A DNA stretch of 52,500 nucleotides from an uncultured Methylomonas sp. (GCA_936941155.1 CAKZJE010000119.1:1-52500); one strand, 5' to 3'; numbered from the stretch's first letter, positions 1-8,996 are shown. Numbers and translations are program-made. The notes: a model not told the origin generated them from the sequence alone.

Positions 1-41
1 TCATGTGTGAGTGGTGCTTTCTACTTATGTTGTTATTATAA

Positions 42-545
42 CTTGTTGAAGAAGGATACTTTCACAGTCTCTACAGCTTGGCAAAAACACAAAACGATTT
101 AGCTTTTTACGCCGCGTATCGGCATATTGACAATCAAGCCCGCACCGATATTCGCCGTATTTTTCAGCAATTTAAACTCGAATTACACCCCGTCGTGGAA
201 TGATTGGATATGATGATGTCGTGCTTAAATCAAGACACTGCGTTATCACCGGGCGATACGTTAAGCTTTTCCACGTTGCTGCAAATTATTGAACAAAATC
301 AATCACAAGCCGATAAATTACAATCGTTTGCTAAATTTAAAGACTTTTCCGGCAGCGATGATTCCGCCAAATCACGGTTGGAAAAACTGCTCGGCACGCT
401 TAATAAATGGGGTTATTTAACCCTTGCGAACCGCGATACGCTGATTTATCAAGTCACGGGTAAACTCGATTATTTTTATCAAGCGTTGCAGTTTATTCAA
501 GAGCACGAAAACATCTCAATTGAACAACTTGCTGCGTTATCTTAA
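42..545 (+). pseudogene. Gene tail split by an in-frame stop codon, function unknown
   Basis: Two open stretches lie in the same frame. Codons 42-203 end at a TGA (201-203), and the reading continues at once with TTG-GAT-ATG-ATG-ATG to a TAA at 543-545. Reading the TGA as Trp gives one continuous helical protein of about 166 residues (..LHPVVE-W-LDMMMS..), so a TGG-to-TGA change in a single gene is the simplest view. A second in-frame TAA at 39-41 and the window edge hide the 5' part. The downstream piece could still be made alone from the ATGs at 210-218 (about 111 residues). The helical, charged composition recalls accessory subunits of condensin-like or defence complexes, but no diagnostic motif was recognised, so that is only a guess. 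Confidence 0.5.
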
Positions 546-603
546 GACTTAGGAACGAGTACAAATCAACTTAGGCAAGTTTGTTTTTAAAATCGCTGAG
601 GTC

Positions 604-654
604 AGGACTGGTAGTCCTAAAGTTGCCGAGTTTATTTCGTGCGCATCCCTTAGC
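604..654. repeat. Short hairpin plus dispersed-repeat copy
   Basis: The 157-base gap holds a small hairpin at 604-618 (AGGACT, loop GGT, AGTCCT). It is followed at 622-654 by a 33-base segment beginning GTTGCCGAG and ending TTAGC that recurs at 52058-52090 (GTTGCCGAGCATATTTC..TTAAGC). The hairpin lies downstream of both converging genes and could help end transcription, although no clear T run follows it. Confidence 0.45.
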
Positions 655-701
655 TGTGGCTTGGTTGGGAAAAATAATTTTTTAAAATACAAACAGGCTG
701 A

Positions 702-1523
702 CTAATAAATCTCAGAATCAAGCAAATCTTCAACATAATCATTCGCTGGATAATGAAAATGCACAGGGCCGTCCGCCGCACCATTCATAAATTGCTGCAC
801 CCATTCGGAAGGCGAGTTTTCAATTTCGTGTGGTGTGCCCTCACCCACTATTTTTCCTTGTGAAATCACATAGATATAATCCGCAATTGCCGCCGTTTCT
901 TGTACATCGTGAGAAACAATAACGCTGGTTAATCCTAATGTGGTGTTCAAATCTTTGATAAGCTGCACTAACGCGCCCATTGAAATCGGGTCTTGTCCGG
1001 TGAATGGCTCATCATACATAATCATTTTTGGGTCTAACGCAATCGCTCGCGCCAATGCTACCCGCCTTGCCATGCCGCCCGATAGTTCATTTGGCATTAA
1101 TTCTCTCGCACCACGCAAACCCACAGCATGAAGTTTCATTAACACTAACGTCCGAATCATCGACTCCCCAAGCTTGGTATGTTCACGCAACGGAAATGCC
1201 ACGTTGTCATACACATTCATATCGGTCAGCAACGCGCCACTTTGAAATAACATGCCCATTTGTTTTCGCAGCGTATACAACTCATTGCGGCGCAACGTGT
1301 GCACGTTTTGTCCATCGACCATGATTTTTCCGGCATCAGGATAAAGCTGCCCACCGATGAGCTTTAATAACGTGGTTTTGCCCGTGCCGCTAGGCCCCAT
1401 AATCGCGGTAATTTTGCCGCGTTGAATATTTAAGGAAATATTGTCAAAAATGGGTCTTCCGCTGCGCGAAAAACTTAAATTTTCCACCAAAACTAGATTA
1501 TTGTCAGAACTCACGGGCATCAT
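702..1523 (-). CDS. mlaF: MlaF-like ABC transporter ATPase (phospholipid asymmetry)
   Basis: This is the ATPase of the Mla system, which moves phospholipids between the outer and inner membranes with the permease MlaE and the substrate-binding protein MlaD. Walker A is GPSGTGKT at residues 43-50. The signature is LSGGMARRVALARAIAL, and Walker B with its extension is MIMYDEPFTGQDP. The family-specific stretches LFQSGALLTDMNVYDNVAFP and GAADGPVHFHYPA match E. coli MlaF closely. I use the ATG at 1523; an in-frame TTG five codons upstream is possible, and neither has a good ribosome site. It is divergent from yrbG, as in E. coli, but mlaE, mlaD, mlaC and mlaB do not follow; the strand ends in a gap and a broken gene. 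It must work with a permease encoded elsewhere, or be an orphan. Confidence 0.9.
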   Translation of the reverse strand: MMPVSSDNNLVLVENLSFSRSGRPIFDNISLNIQRGKITAIMGPSGTGKTTLLKLIGGQLYPDAGKIMVDGQNVHTLRRNELYTLRKQMGMLFQSGALLTDMNVYDNVAFPLREHTKLGESMIRTLVLMKLHAVGLRGARELMPNELSGGMARRVALARAIALDPKMIMYDEPFTGQDPISMGALVQLIKDLNTTLGLTSVIVSHDVQETAAIADYIYVISQGKIVGEGTPHEIENSPSEWVQQFMNGAADGPVHFHYPANDYVEDLLDSEIY

Positions 1524-1660
1524 CGCGTAAAATTTCAAAAGGCTATTTTCTATGACGAATCAACTTTAAGTCAAACTATTGTCATTGTAGGTCGCGACAT
1601 AACGCTTATAACCGTGTCATAATAACCGTGTCGTAATAATTCATTTTTCAAGTCAGATGT

Positions 1661-2641
1661 ATGCTTATTAATTCTCTCACCCTGATTGCTAGTTTGATTG
1701 CACTGTTTTTTTCTGCAAACAAATTTGTCACAGGAGCCGCTTCAATTGCGAGAAATTTCAATTTATCACCGTTGCTGATTGGTTTAACTATTGTTGGATT
1801 TGGCAATTCAATTCCTGAAATTTTAGTCTCAGGCATTGCTTCGTTTGACGGCAGTTATGCAATAGGTGTGGGAAATGCTTTAGGCTCTAATATCGCAAAT
1901 ATTGGTTTGGTGTTAGCGTGTACTGCGTTGGTGAAACCATTAAACTTTGATTCGGGCATCTTAAAGCGCGAGTTGCCCATTTTAATGGCGATTAGTTTGA
2001 TTTGTTACTTTATCGCCTTTGACGGTTTAGGACGTGGCGATAGTTTGTTGCTGGTGATTTCTTTGGTGGTGTTTTTTGTTTGGTTAATACGCACCGCAAA
2101 AAAAGAAGAGTTTGATGGTGCATACTCAAAAGAACTGAAAACAAGATTGCCGGATACCCTAACCGTTAAAAAAGCATGGTTTTATTTTGGCGCAGGATTA
2201 GCTGGATTATTAATCAGCTCTAAATTGGTGGTGTGGGCAGCCGCAAATGTGGCGCATCTTGCTGGTGTGAGTGAGCTTATCATTGGTTTAACTGCCGTCG
2301 CACTCGGTACAAGTTTGCCTGAGTTAGCAACCTCTATCAGCAGTGTGCTGAAAAAAGAAGATGATTTAGCGGTTGGCAATATTATTGGCTCAAATATTTA
2401 TAACTTATTAGCGGTTTATTCATTGCCCGGTTTGTGGGCATCACAAGCAGTGCCTGAAGGCATGATGATGCGAGATTTCCCCGTAATGCTTGGCTTAACT
2501 GCCGTGCTGTTTGTGCTAGGTAAAGGCTTTAATAATAAAGCAGGTATTATCAATCGTTGGGAAGCGGCTATTTTGCTGGTGGCTTACTTTGGCTATCAAT
2601 GGTTTATTTATCAAAGTGTTACAACAATTGCAACGCTTTAG
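1661..2641 (+). CDS. yrbG: YrbG-type calcium/sodium antiporter
   Basis: Inner-membrane cation exchanger of the CaCA family, 326 residues with about ten membrane segments. The two inverted alpha-repeats that form the ion site are visible: GFGNSIPEILVS followed by GNALGSNIANIGL in the first half, and ALGTSLPELATS followed by GNIIGSNIYNLL in the second. Each has the acidic PE residue expected for cation binding. It opens the LPS operon and is separated from kdsD by 12 bases, so co-transcription is likely. The gene order yrbG-kdsD-kdsC-lptC matches E. coli. The physiological ion is not proven for this family in most bacteria. Confidence 0.9.
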   Translation: MLINSLTLIASLIALFFSANKFVTGAASIARNFNLSPLLIGLTIVGFGNSIPEILVSGIASFDGSYAIGVGNALGSNIANIGLVLACTALVKPLNFDSGILKRELPILMAISLICYFIAFDGLGRGDSLLLVISLVVFFVWLIRTAKKEEFDGAYSKELKTRLPDTLTVKKAWFYFGAGLAGLLISSKLVVWAAANVAHLAGVSELIIGLTAVALGTSLPELATSISSVLKKEDDLAVGNIIGSNIYNLLAVYSLPGLWASQAVPEGMMMRDFPVMLGLTAVLFVLGKGFNNKAGIINRWEAAILLVAYFGYQWFIYQSVTTIATL

Positions 2642-2653
2642 GATAAACCAACT

Positions 2654-3631
2654 ATGAAGATAGATGAGCTTGGTATCCGTGAGCTAGGGCTTGCGGTGAT
2701 AAAACTGGAAACAGAAGCGGTTGCTGCCCTGGCTGAACAAATCAATGAAAATTTTGTCACGGCTTGCAAATTGATGATGCAATGCAAAGGCAGAATTGTC
2801 GTGATGGGAATGGGAAAATCCGGTCATATCGGTGGCAAAATTGCTGCAACGCTTGCCAGCACAGGCACTCCGGCTTTTTTTGTCCATCCGGGTGAGGCAA
2901 GTCATGGTGATTTAGGGATGATTACTCCGCAAGACGTGGTGTTGGCGTTATCAAATTCCGGTGAAACTAACGAAGTTTTGTTAATTTTGCCAATTATCAA
3001 ACGCTTAGGTGTGCCGCTGATTGCGATGACGGGCAATCCTGTTTCAACTTTAGCCAAATTTGCCACCATCCATATTAACGTTTCTGTGACACAAGAAGCA
3101 TGTCCGCTTGGATTAGCTCCCACGTCTAGCACCACCGCCGCTTTAGTAATGGGCGATGCGTTGGCTATTTCACTTTTGCAAGCCAAAGGTTTTACCCGTG
3201 ATGATTTTGCGTTATCACATCCTGGCGGCAGTTTAGGAAAACGTTTATTACTGCTAGTCGGTGATATTATGCACACCGGAGCGCAAATTCCTGTGGTAGC
3301 AGAAACTGCGCAAATGGATACAGTGCTGTTGGAAATGACCGAAAAAAAACTAGGCATGACCGCAGTAGTGAATGCAGATAATCAGGTGGTAGGGATTTTT
3401 ACGGATGGTGATTTGCGGCGAATGTTGCGAAAAAATTTAGCCTTGCAAACAACGATCATTTCAACTGTGATGACGGCAAATTGCACCGTGATTCAAGAAA
3501 ATTTATTAGCCGCAGAAGCCATGCAAATTATGGAGAAAAAAAATATTAATGCGTTGTTAGTTGTTGATGAAAAACAGCATTTAATCGGCGCATTAAACAT
3601 GCACGATTTGATTCATTCGGGGATAGTCTAA
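2654..3631 (+). CDS. kdsD: D-arabinose 5-phosphate isomerase
   Basis: Converts ribulose 5-phosphate to arabinose 5-phosphate, the first committed step toward Kdo, the inner-core sugar of LPS. An N-terminal SIS sugar-phosphate domain carries GMGKSGHIGGKIAATLAS near residues 52-70, HPGEASHGDLGM near 78-89 and LSNSGET. A pair of CBS domains fills the last third (from about residue 205). The length of 325 matches the family (E. coli 328). Its stop is directly followed by the ATG of kdsC (TAAATG), which indicates one transcript and probable translational coupling. Confidence 0.96.
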   Translation: MKIDELGIRELGLAVIKLETEAVAALAEQINENFVTACKLMMQCKGRIVVMGMGKSGHIGGKIAATLASTGTPAFFVHPGEASHGDLGMITPQDVVLALSNSGETNEVLLILPIIKRLGVPLIAMTGNPVSTLAKFATIHINVSVTQEACPLGLAPTSSTTAALVMGDALAISLLQAKGFTRDDFALSHPGGSLGKRLLLLVGDIMHTGAQIPVVAETAQMDTVLLEMTEKKLGMTAVVNADNQVVGIFTDGDLRRMLRKNLALQTTIISTVMTANCTVIQENLLAAEAMQIMEKKNINALLVVDEKQHLIGALNMHDLIHSGIV

Positions 3632-4156
3632 ATGCAGGATGTGATTGAAAAAGCTAAAAAATTAAAACTGTTGATTCTGGATGTCGACGGCGTGTTGACG
3701 GATGGAAAATTATTTTTTGATGACAATGGCAAAGAATATAAATCCTTCCACGCGCGTGATGGACACGGAATTAAATTGCTACAGCAAACAGGCGTGGAAG
3801 TGGCGGTGATTTCAGGACGAAAATCTTTATCGGTTGCATTGCGGATGAAGAGTTTAGGTATTAATCATGTTTATCAAGGACATGAAGATAAACGTGCCGC
3901 GTTTGCAGAAGTTTTGCAAAATGTTGGCGTTACCGCAGAACAAACAGCGCATGTGGGTGATGATTTATTAGATTTGCCGATTATGACTCGCGTAGGACTT
4001 GCGATTGCCGTGCAAGATGCTAATTTTGCAGTCAAAGCTCATGCGCATTGGTGTACACAAACCTGTGGCGGACAAGGAGCGGTTCGGGAAGTTTGTGATT
4101 TTATTATGCAGGCGCAAGGAAGTTTTGATAGCATTTTAAAAAACTATCTAAGCTGA
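3632..4156 (+). CDS. kdsC: Kdo 8-phosphate phosphatase
   Basis: HAD-family phosphatase that removes phosphate from Kdo 8-phosphate before activation by KdsB (encoded at 17264-18028). Motif I is LDVDGVLTDG, with the nucleophile and acid Asp at residues 17 and 19. The Ser of motif II lies in VISGRKS, and the metal-binding acidic motif is HVGDDLLDLPIM. At 174 residues it is the compact, cap-less type that works as a tetramer. It starts at the base after the kdsD stop and is followed two bases later by lptC. Confidence 0.95.
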   Translation: MQDVIEKAKKLKLLILDVDGVLTDGKLFFDDNGKEYKSFHARDGHGIKLLQQTGVEVAVISGRKSLSVALRMKSLGINHVYQGHEDKRAAFAEVLQNVGVTAEQTAHVGDDLLDLPIMTRVGLAIAVQDANFAVKAHAHWCTQTCGGQGAVREVCDFIMQAQGSFDSILKNYLS

Positions 4157-4158
4157 AA

Positions 4159-4767
4159 ATGAATTTCTCTTTTTTATCTGATAACCTATTTTTACGCGAT
4201 TTAAAGATTTACAGCTTTGTTGCTCTGTTAGCTGCAATCTCGTGGGGAATTGTGGAGATGGTTCGCTCGCAACATCAATCTCACGAAACTACGGTTGAAG
4301 TAGTTAAGCACAGTGCAGATTATTTTAGCAAAGGCTACCTTAGAAAAGACTTAAATGAGCAAGGACGGCTAAAAAGCCAGTTATCGGCACAAAGCATCCT
4401 GCACTACAGTGATGATGGCACAACGCATATCGAACAACCGAAGCTTACTTTATATAATGCTGACCCCGCTATACCACCTTGGGTGGTAAAATCTGAAACC
4501 GGCATTTTATCGCCAGACGGTGAAGATTTATTTTTAAAAGGTAAAGTTTTTATTGATCGAGCTAAAGGGGCAGGAACATCGCAGATGATCATTAAAACTT
4601 CCAATTTGCGAGTTAAACCTAAAACAAGTTATGCAACAAGTGAGGAGTGGGCTGAGATAATTTCGCCACCGCATCGCACTGAAAGCACTGGCATCGAAAT
4701 TACTTTTAAAAAACCCATTCATATAAAAATGCTGTCAAGAGTTAAAAGTCGTTATGAACTTCATTAA
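4159..4767 (+). CDS. lptC: LPS export component LptC
   Basis: Bitopic inner-membrane protein that accepts LPS from LptB2FG and hands it to LptA. A cytoplasmic start is followed by one hydrophobic segment at about residues 11-35 (LKIYSFVALLAAISWGIVEM), then a periplasmic beta-rich domain with the family pattern YNADPAIPPWVVKSETG and LSPDGEDLFLKGKVFI. The length of 202 is close to the usual 190. The end overlaps the lptA start by 14 bases, a tight coupling typical of this operon. Family assignment rests on these patterns and on position, because LptC sequences diverge strongly. Confidence 0.92.
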   Translation: MNFSFLSDNLFLRDLKIYSFVALLAAISWGIVEMVRSQHQSHETTVEVVKHSADYFSKGYLRKDLNEQGRLKSQLSAQSILHYSDDGTTHIEQPKLTLYNADPAIPPWVVKSETGILSPDGEDLFLKGKVFIDRAKGAGTSQMIIKTSNLRVKPKTSYATSEEWAEIISPPHRTESTGIEITFKKPIHIKMLSRVKSRYELH

Positions 4768-5269
4768 AACAAAAGCTTGTTTTTTACTATTCTGCGCGGG
4801 CGTTGCATCGTATAGTTCAGTTGTTTTTTCATTGGAAAATGACCATCAACAACCAATTTATATTGATTCAGACACCGCTGCTTATGATGAAAAAACCAGC
4901 ATTAGCACCTACACGGGCAATGTGATTTACAGCCAAGGCTCATTAATTGTGCATTCTGATGTGATGACGTTTTATATGAAAAACGGTGAAATCACGAAAA
5001 TTGTTGTCAACGGAAAACCTGCGACTTTCAAGCAAACACCAGGGGCTGGCAAAGAAGATATTAACGGTCGCTCTTTAATTGGTGAATATTACCCGCCTAC
5101 TGCAAAACTATTTTTGATTAAAGAAGCGGTGGTTTGGCAAGGTGGCAACAAATCGAGTAGTGACTTAATTGTGTATGACACTAAAAATTCTGTGATTAAA
5201 GCCGGCGATACCACAACTGGCTCTAAACGTGTGCGCACAATATTTGAACCTAACAAAGAAAAGAAATAA
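4754..5269 (+). CDS. lptA: Periplasmic LPS bridge protein LptA
   Basis: Forms the periplasmic beta-jellyroll bridge carrying LPS to LptD. An N-terminal signal peptide is clear: basic start, hydrophobic core LLFCAGVASYSSVVF, cleavage probably near residue 26. The mature part shows the OstA/LptA pattern IYIDSDTAAYDEKTSISTYT followed by GNVIYSQGSLIVHSD and GQ-like turns later. The length of 171 fits the family. It overlaps lptC by 14 bases and lies six bases before lptB. Confidence 0.94.
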   Translation: MNFIKTKACFLLFCAGVASYSSVVFSLENDHQQPIYIDSDTAAYDEKTSISTYTGNVIYSQGSLIVHSDVMTFYMKNGEITKIVVNGKPATFKQTPGAGKEDINGRSLIGEYYPPTAKLFLIKEAVVWQGGNKSSSDLIVYDTKNSVIKAGDTTTGSKRVRTIFEPNKEKK

Positions 5270-5275
5270 CAAAGT

Positions 5276-6001
5276 ATGGCAAGCTTAACCGCGAAACGAC
5301 TCATTAAAGAATATAATAAGCGCAATGTTGTCAATGGTGTTTCACTCCATGTGAACACAGGTGAAATTGTTGGATTATTAGGGCCTAATGGCGCAGGTAA
5401 AACCACCAGTTTTTATATGTTAGTGGGACTAATCAAGGCAGATAAAGGCTCAATTGTGTTAGATGGACAAGATATTACCGTCTATCCTATGCACAGCCGA
5501 GCAAAATTAGGAATTGGTTATTTACCCCAAGAAGCCTCGGTGTTTCGCAAATTAAGTGTCGCGGATAATTTGCGCGCGGTATTACAATTGCGCACCGATG
5601 TGAGTCGTGGCGAAGTTGAAATTATTATCGACCAGCTTTTGAATGAGCTCAGCATTTCGCATTTACGCAATCAAATTGCCTTAGGGCTTTCAGGCGGCGA
5701 GCGGCGACGGGTCGAAATTGCCAGAGCCTTAGCAACCAATCCTTTATTTATACTTCTTGATGAACCTTTTGCCGGCGTTGATCCACTTTCTGTCATCGAC
5801 ATTAATAAAATTATTGTGCATTTGAAAGAACGCGGCATCGGCATTTTGATTACTGAACATAATGTGAGAGAAACGTTGGGCATTTGCGATAGAGCTTATA
5901 TTTTGAACGAGGGACGAGTGATTGCAGAAGGAAGTGCCGAAGAAATTGTGGCAGATGACGAAGTACGAAAAGTCTATTTAGGCGAAAATTTTAGCCTCTA
6001 A
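5276..6001 (+). CDS. lptB: LPS export ATPase LptB
   Basis: Cytoplasmic ATPase that powers LPS extraction through LptF and LptG (not in this window). Walker A is GPNGAGKT at residues 36-43. The Q-loop region is [13 protein letters not shown], a family hallmark; the signature is [15 protein letters not shown] and Walker B is [14 protein letters not shown], with the switch His in TEHNVRETL. The length of 241 equals that of E. coli. The C-terminal KVYLGENF is also typical. It is the last LPS gene before rpoN, from which it is separated by 11 bases. Confidence 0.97.
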   Translation: MASLTAKRLIKEYNKRNVVNGVSLHVNTGEIVGLLGPNGAGKTTSFYMLVGLIKADKGSIVLDGQDITVYPMHSRAKLGIGYLPQEASVFRKLSVADNLRAVLQLRTDVSRGEVEIIIDQLLNELSISHLRNQIALGLSGGERRRVEIARALATNPLFILLDEPFAGVDPLSVIDINKIIVHLKERGIGILITEHNVRETLGICDRAYILNEGRVIAEGSAEEIVADDEVRKVYLGENFSL

Positions 6002-6012
6002 GAGTGTAACTG

Positions 6013-7473
6013 ATGAAACAATCTTTACAACTGCGCATGGGGCAGCATTTAACAATGACCCCGCAACTACAGCAGGCGATTAAGTTATTACAACTATCAA
6101 CCCTTGATTTACAACAAGAAATTCAGCAAGCTTTAGAATCTAACATCATGCTGGAAATTGATGAAGAAGAAACTGCTAACGAGCATGTTGTAGAACTTCC
6201 CCTTGATAGTTTCCCCTTAAATAATGAAATCAGCGAGCCTACCTCAACTGATTTGCCGGAAACAACCAGTTTTGATGAGTTAAGCTTTGAAACCAACTGG
6301 GAAAATGCCTATGAAGAAGCCTTAACGCTGTCAGCGGCAACCTATTCAGATGAATTTGATTTTGAAGTGCAACATAGCAAAGCACAAACCTTGCAAGAAC
6401 ATTTGCTCTGGCAGCTTGAATTAAGCCCCACATCAGAAAAAGACCAAGCCATTGCCATTGCCATTATTGATGCGATTAATGAAAAAGGCTATTTAAGCAC
6501 CACATTAGAAGATATTTATGCGGGCTTATTAGAACAAATGGACGATTTGGATTTTGACGAAGTGCAAGCCGTGCTGCATAAAGTGCAAAGTTTTGAACCC
6601 ACAGGGATTGCCGCGTTTGATTTAGCAGAATGCTTAACCTTGCAACTGCTGCAATTGCCGCAACTTACCCCGCATCGCGACAAAGCGATTAAGCTGGTAA
6701 AACAGTATTTAAATTTATTAGCCGATCAAAGCCAAGAAAAGCTGATGAAATTGCTGGATGTGTCTGAATCACAATTAGGGCAAATTATCAGCTTAATTAG
6801 ACACTTAGATCCAGAACCGGGTAGAAAAATACAACAGCAAGATGTGCAATATATTGTGCCTGATGTATTTGTGATTAAGCGCGAAGGCGTTTGGCAAGTG
6901 CATTTAAACCCTGATATTGCACCTAAATTACGAATTAATCCGTTTTATGCAGGGATGATTAAACGCTCTGACAGCAGCCAAGATAACACTAGCATGAAAA
7001 ATCATCTGCAAGAAGCAAAATGGTTTATCAAAAGTTTACATGGCAGAAATGATACTTTGTTAAGAGTGGCGCAATGTATTGTGGAAAAACAAAATGACTT
7101 TTTGGAGTATGGCGCAATCGCCATGCGACCTATGGTGCTGCGTGATGTTGCTGAAGAACTGGAATTGCACGAGTCAACCATTTCCAGAGTCACCACCCAA
7201 AAATACATGCACACACCGAATGGCATTGTTGAATTTAAACATTTCTTTTCCAGCCATGTTTCCACCTCTGAAGGCGGCGAATGTTCTGCTACAGCTATTA
7301 GAGCGTTTATTAAAGAATTAATTGCTAATGAACTACCCGCGAAACCGCTAAGTGATGATAAAATATCTAAGCTGTTGCAGGAAAAAGGTATTAATGTTGC
7401 TAGGCGTACCATTGCTAAATATAGAGAAGCAATGTCTATTGCAGCATCAAATGAACGAAAACGAGTTTTGTAA
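6013..7473 (+). CDS. rpoN: RNA polymerase sigma-54 factor
   Basis: Alternative sigma factor that recognises -24/-12 promoters and needs an enhancer-binding activator. Region I is the glutamine- and leucine-rich start (residues 1-50, MTPQLQQAIKLLQLSTLDLQQ). An acidic linker follows, then the core-binding domain from about residue 110 to 300. The C-terminal DNA-binding part ends with the RpoN box ARRTIAKYREAM near residue 468. The length of 486 is normal. It follows lptB by 11 bases, the standard gammaproteobacterial position. Confidence 0.97.
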   Translation: MKQSLQLRMGQHLTMTPQLQQAIKLLQLSTLDLQQEIQQALESNIMLEIDEEETANEHVVELPLDSFPLNNEISEPTSTDLPETTSFDELSFETNWENAYEEALTLSAATYSDEFDFEVQHSKAQTLQEHLLWQLELSPTSEKDQAIAIAIIDAINEKGYLSTTLEDIYAGLLEQMDDLDFDEVQAVLHKVQSFEPTGIAAFDLAECLTLQLLQLPQLTPHRDKAIKLVKQYLNLLADQSQEKLMKLLDVSESQLGQIISLIRHLDPEPGRKIQQQDVQYIVPDVFVIKREGVWQVHLNPDIAPKLRINPFYAGMIKRSDSSQDNTSMKNHLQEAKWFIKSLHGRNDTLLRVAQCIVEKQNDFLEYGAIAMRPMVLRDVAEELELHESTISRVTTQKYMHTPNGIVEFKHFFSSHVSTSEGGECSATAIRAFIKELIANELPAKPLSDDKISKLLQEKGINVARRTIAKYREAMSIAASNERKRVL

Positions 7474-7612
7474 CATAAAATACCCACAAAAAACTGATAA
7501 GTTTTCTTAAAAAATCTGTCAGCGTTAAAGAAACTTAGCCTAAAAGCAGTATCTCCTAAAAGTGATTTTGGGAGCGAATTAAATAATATTTTTTTTAAGT
7601 AGGAGATTATCC

Positions 7613-7903
7613 ATGCAAGTAAGTATCACAGGCCGCCATTTAGAAGTCACCGATTCGCTAAAAGCTCATGTTGAAGAAAAAATTAGCAAATTAAAACGTC
7701 ATTTTGACCATGTTACTGATGTACATGTGATTTTAGGCGTAGAAAAAATGGAACAAAAAGCCGAAGCGACGGTACAAATTAGTGGTGCTACGTTATTTGC
7801 TGAAGACCATCAGGAAGATATGTATGTAGCGATTGATAATATGGTGGATAAATTAGATCGCCAAATTATTAAACATAAAGAAAAAATTAGCGCACATCGT
7901 TAA
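7613..7903 (+). CDS. hpf: Ribosome hibernation promoting factor (short form)
   Basis: Binds the 30S decoding region in stationary phase and promotes inactive 100S ribosomes. The 96-residue protein has the whole S30AE fold: MQVSITGRHLEVTDSLK at the start, then KLKRHFDHVTDVHVIL and the conserved YVAIDNMVDKLDRQIIKHK helix. It lacks the C-terminal dimerisation domain of the long form. A good ribosome site (GGAG, eight bases before ATG) supports the start. A 139-base gap separates it from rpoN, so it may have its own promoter. The next gene in E. coli, ptsN, is absent here. Confidence 0.95.
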   Translation: MQVSITGRHLEVTDSLKAHVEEKISKLKRHFDHVTDVHVILGVEKMEQKAEATVQISGATLFAEDHQEDMYVAIDNMVDKLDRQIIKHKEKISAHR

Positions 7904-7915
7904 TTTTATACAGAT

Positions 7916-7942
7916 GTAGAGACGCAACGCTTGCGTCTCTAC
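7916..7942. repeat. Palindromic repeat, family A copy 1
   Basis: Perfect inverted repeat: arm GTAGAGACGCAA, loop CGC, arm TTGCGTCTCTAC. It lies between hpf and rapZ, 28 bases before the rapZ start. Related copies are at 28434-28461, 36898-36924 and 49587-49615, all between genes. Confidence 0.85.
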
Positions 7943-7970
7943 TATCAACTCACATCAGGTAGCCTTTCCC

Positions 7971-8828
7971 ATGAAACTGTTAATCGTCAGCGGGCTTTCT
8001 GGTTCAGGAAAAAGCATAGCCTTAGACACATTAGAAGACTGCGGCTATTACTGCATAGACAATCTCCCCGTCAGTTTATTAGAAAACTTTGTCAGCTACA
8101 TTATTCTGGTAGAAAAACAAACCTACGCCAAAACAGCGATTGGTATAGATGCCAGAAATCAAACCGAAAGCTTAATTGATTTTGCCGACCGCCTTGAATT
8201 TATTCGCAGACAAGGCATAGATTGTGATGTGATGTATCTGCAAGCCGAAGAAGCAACCTTGCTTAAGCGTTATAGCGAAACCCGCCGCAAACATCCTTTA
8301 TCCGCGCGTGATATTCCACTTACTGAAGCAATCAAACTTGAAGAAGCCATGTTGCGCCCTGTTGCACAATGCGCTACCCGCGTGTTAGATACCAGCAAAA
8401 CCCACTGCCATCAACTGCGTGAACTGATAAAAAATCAAATCGGTGAAAAAAATCAGTATCATTTATCCTTGCAATTTCAATCATTTGGCTTTAAACACGG
8501 TGTGCCACTAGATGCAGATTTTGTATTTGACGCACGTTGTTTGCCGAATCCTTATTGGCTGAATGAACTGCGTGGTTTAACGGGTAAAGATTTGCCAGTG
8601 ATTGAGTTTTTGCAGCAACAGCAATATGTACAAGACTTATTCAATGATATTGTTGCATTTGTAGAACGCTGGGCACCGCGATTTGAAGCCGAAAATCGCA
8701 GTTATTTAACCATCGCCATAGGCTGCACAGGTGGGCAACACCGTTCGGTTTATCTCACTGAGGCTTTAGCCAAGCACTTTCAAAAAATCAACTTAAACAT
8801 TATTATTCGCCATCGAGAACTGTCATAA
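7971..8828 (+). CDS. rapZ: RNase adapter protein RapZ
   Basis: Nucleotide-binding adapter which, in E. coli, delivers the sRNA GlmZ to RNase E and so controls glucosamine 6-phosphate synthesis for cell-envelope precursors. Walker A is GLSGSGKS at residues 8-15. The middle has YLQAEEATLLKRYSETRRKHPL. The C-terminal domain has FGFKHGVPLDADFVFDARCLPNP and the signature AIGCTGGQHRSVYL. The length of 285 matches E. coli (284). It normally follows ptsN; here it follows hpf directly across a palindrome that could reduce or modulate read-through. Confidence 0.95.
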   Translation: MKLLIVSGLSGSGKSIALDTLEDCGYYCIDNLPVSLLENFVSYIILVEKQTYAKTAIGIDARNQTESLIDFADRLEFIRRQGIDCDVMYLQAEEATLLKRYSETRRKHPLSARDIPLTEAIKLEEAMLRPVAQCATRVLDTSKTHCHQLRELIKNQIGEKNQYHLSLQFQSFGFKHGVPLDADFVFDARCLPNPYWLNELRGLTGKDLPVIEFLQQQQYVQDLFNDIVAFVERWAPRFEAENRSYLTIAIGCTGGQHRSVYLTEALAKHFQKINLNIIIRHRELS

Positions 8829-8893
8829 CATAAGAAACGAAAATTTAATCAGTCAAACAGAAGTAAAAAATCTTTAGTTTTTTGAATTACATC

Positions 8894-8909
8894 AATAGCT
8901 GAAGCTATT
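8894..8909. repeat. Short inverted repeat, family E copy 1
   Basis: AATAGCT, GA, AGCTATT, followed by AGACTCC. It sits in the 168-base rapZ-mgtE gap and resembles half of the larger element at 14082-14137. It may act as a weak terminator for rapZ; no T run follows. Confidence 0.4.
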
Positions 8910-8996
8910 AGACTCCAGTCCAAAAATTTATCTTTATAAATTTTCCTTTCTAAGCAGTTCGTTCACTCTTCAATTCTTCAAATTTCACCTTTCATT

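Noticed and set aside
2902-3357. 151-codon minus-strand ORF
   Set aside because: Shadow of kdsD; the plus strand encodes an unmistakable SIS-CBS protein.
7002-7487. 161-codon minus-strand ORF
   Set aside because: Shadow of the rpoN C-terminal half, with no ribosome site and no recognisable protein pattern.
8829-8996. Magnesium riboswitch upstream of mgtE
   Set aside because: Only a short hairpin repeat is present; the length and conserved elements of an M-box or ykoK-type leader are lacking.
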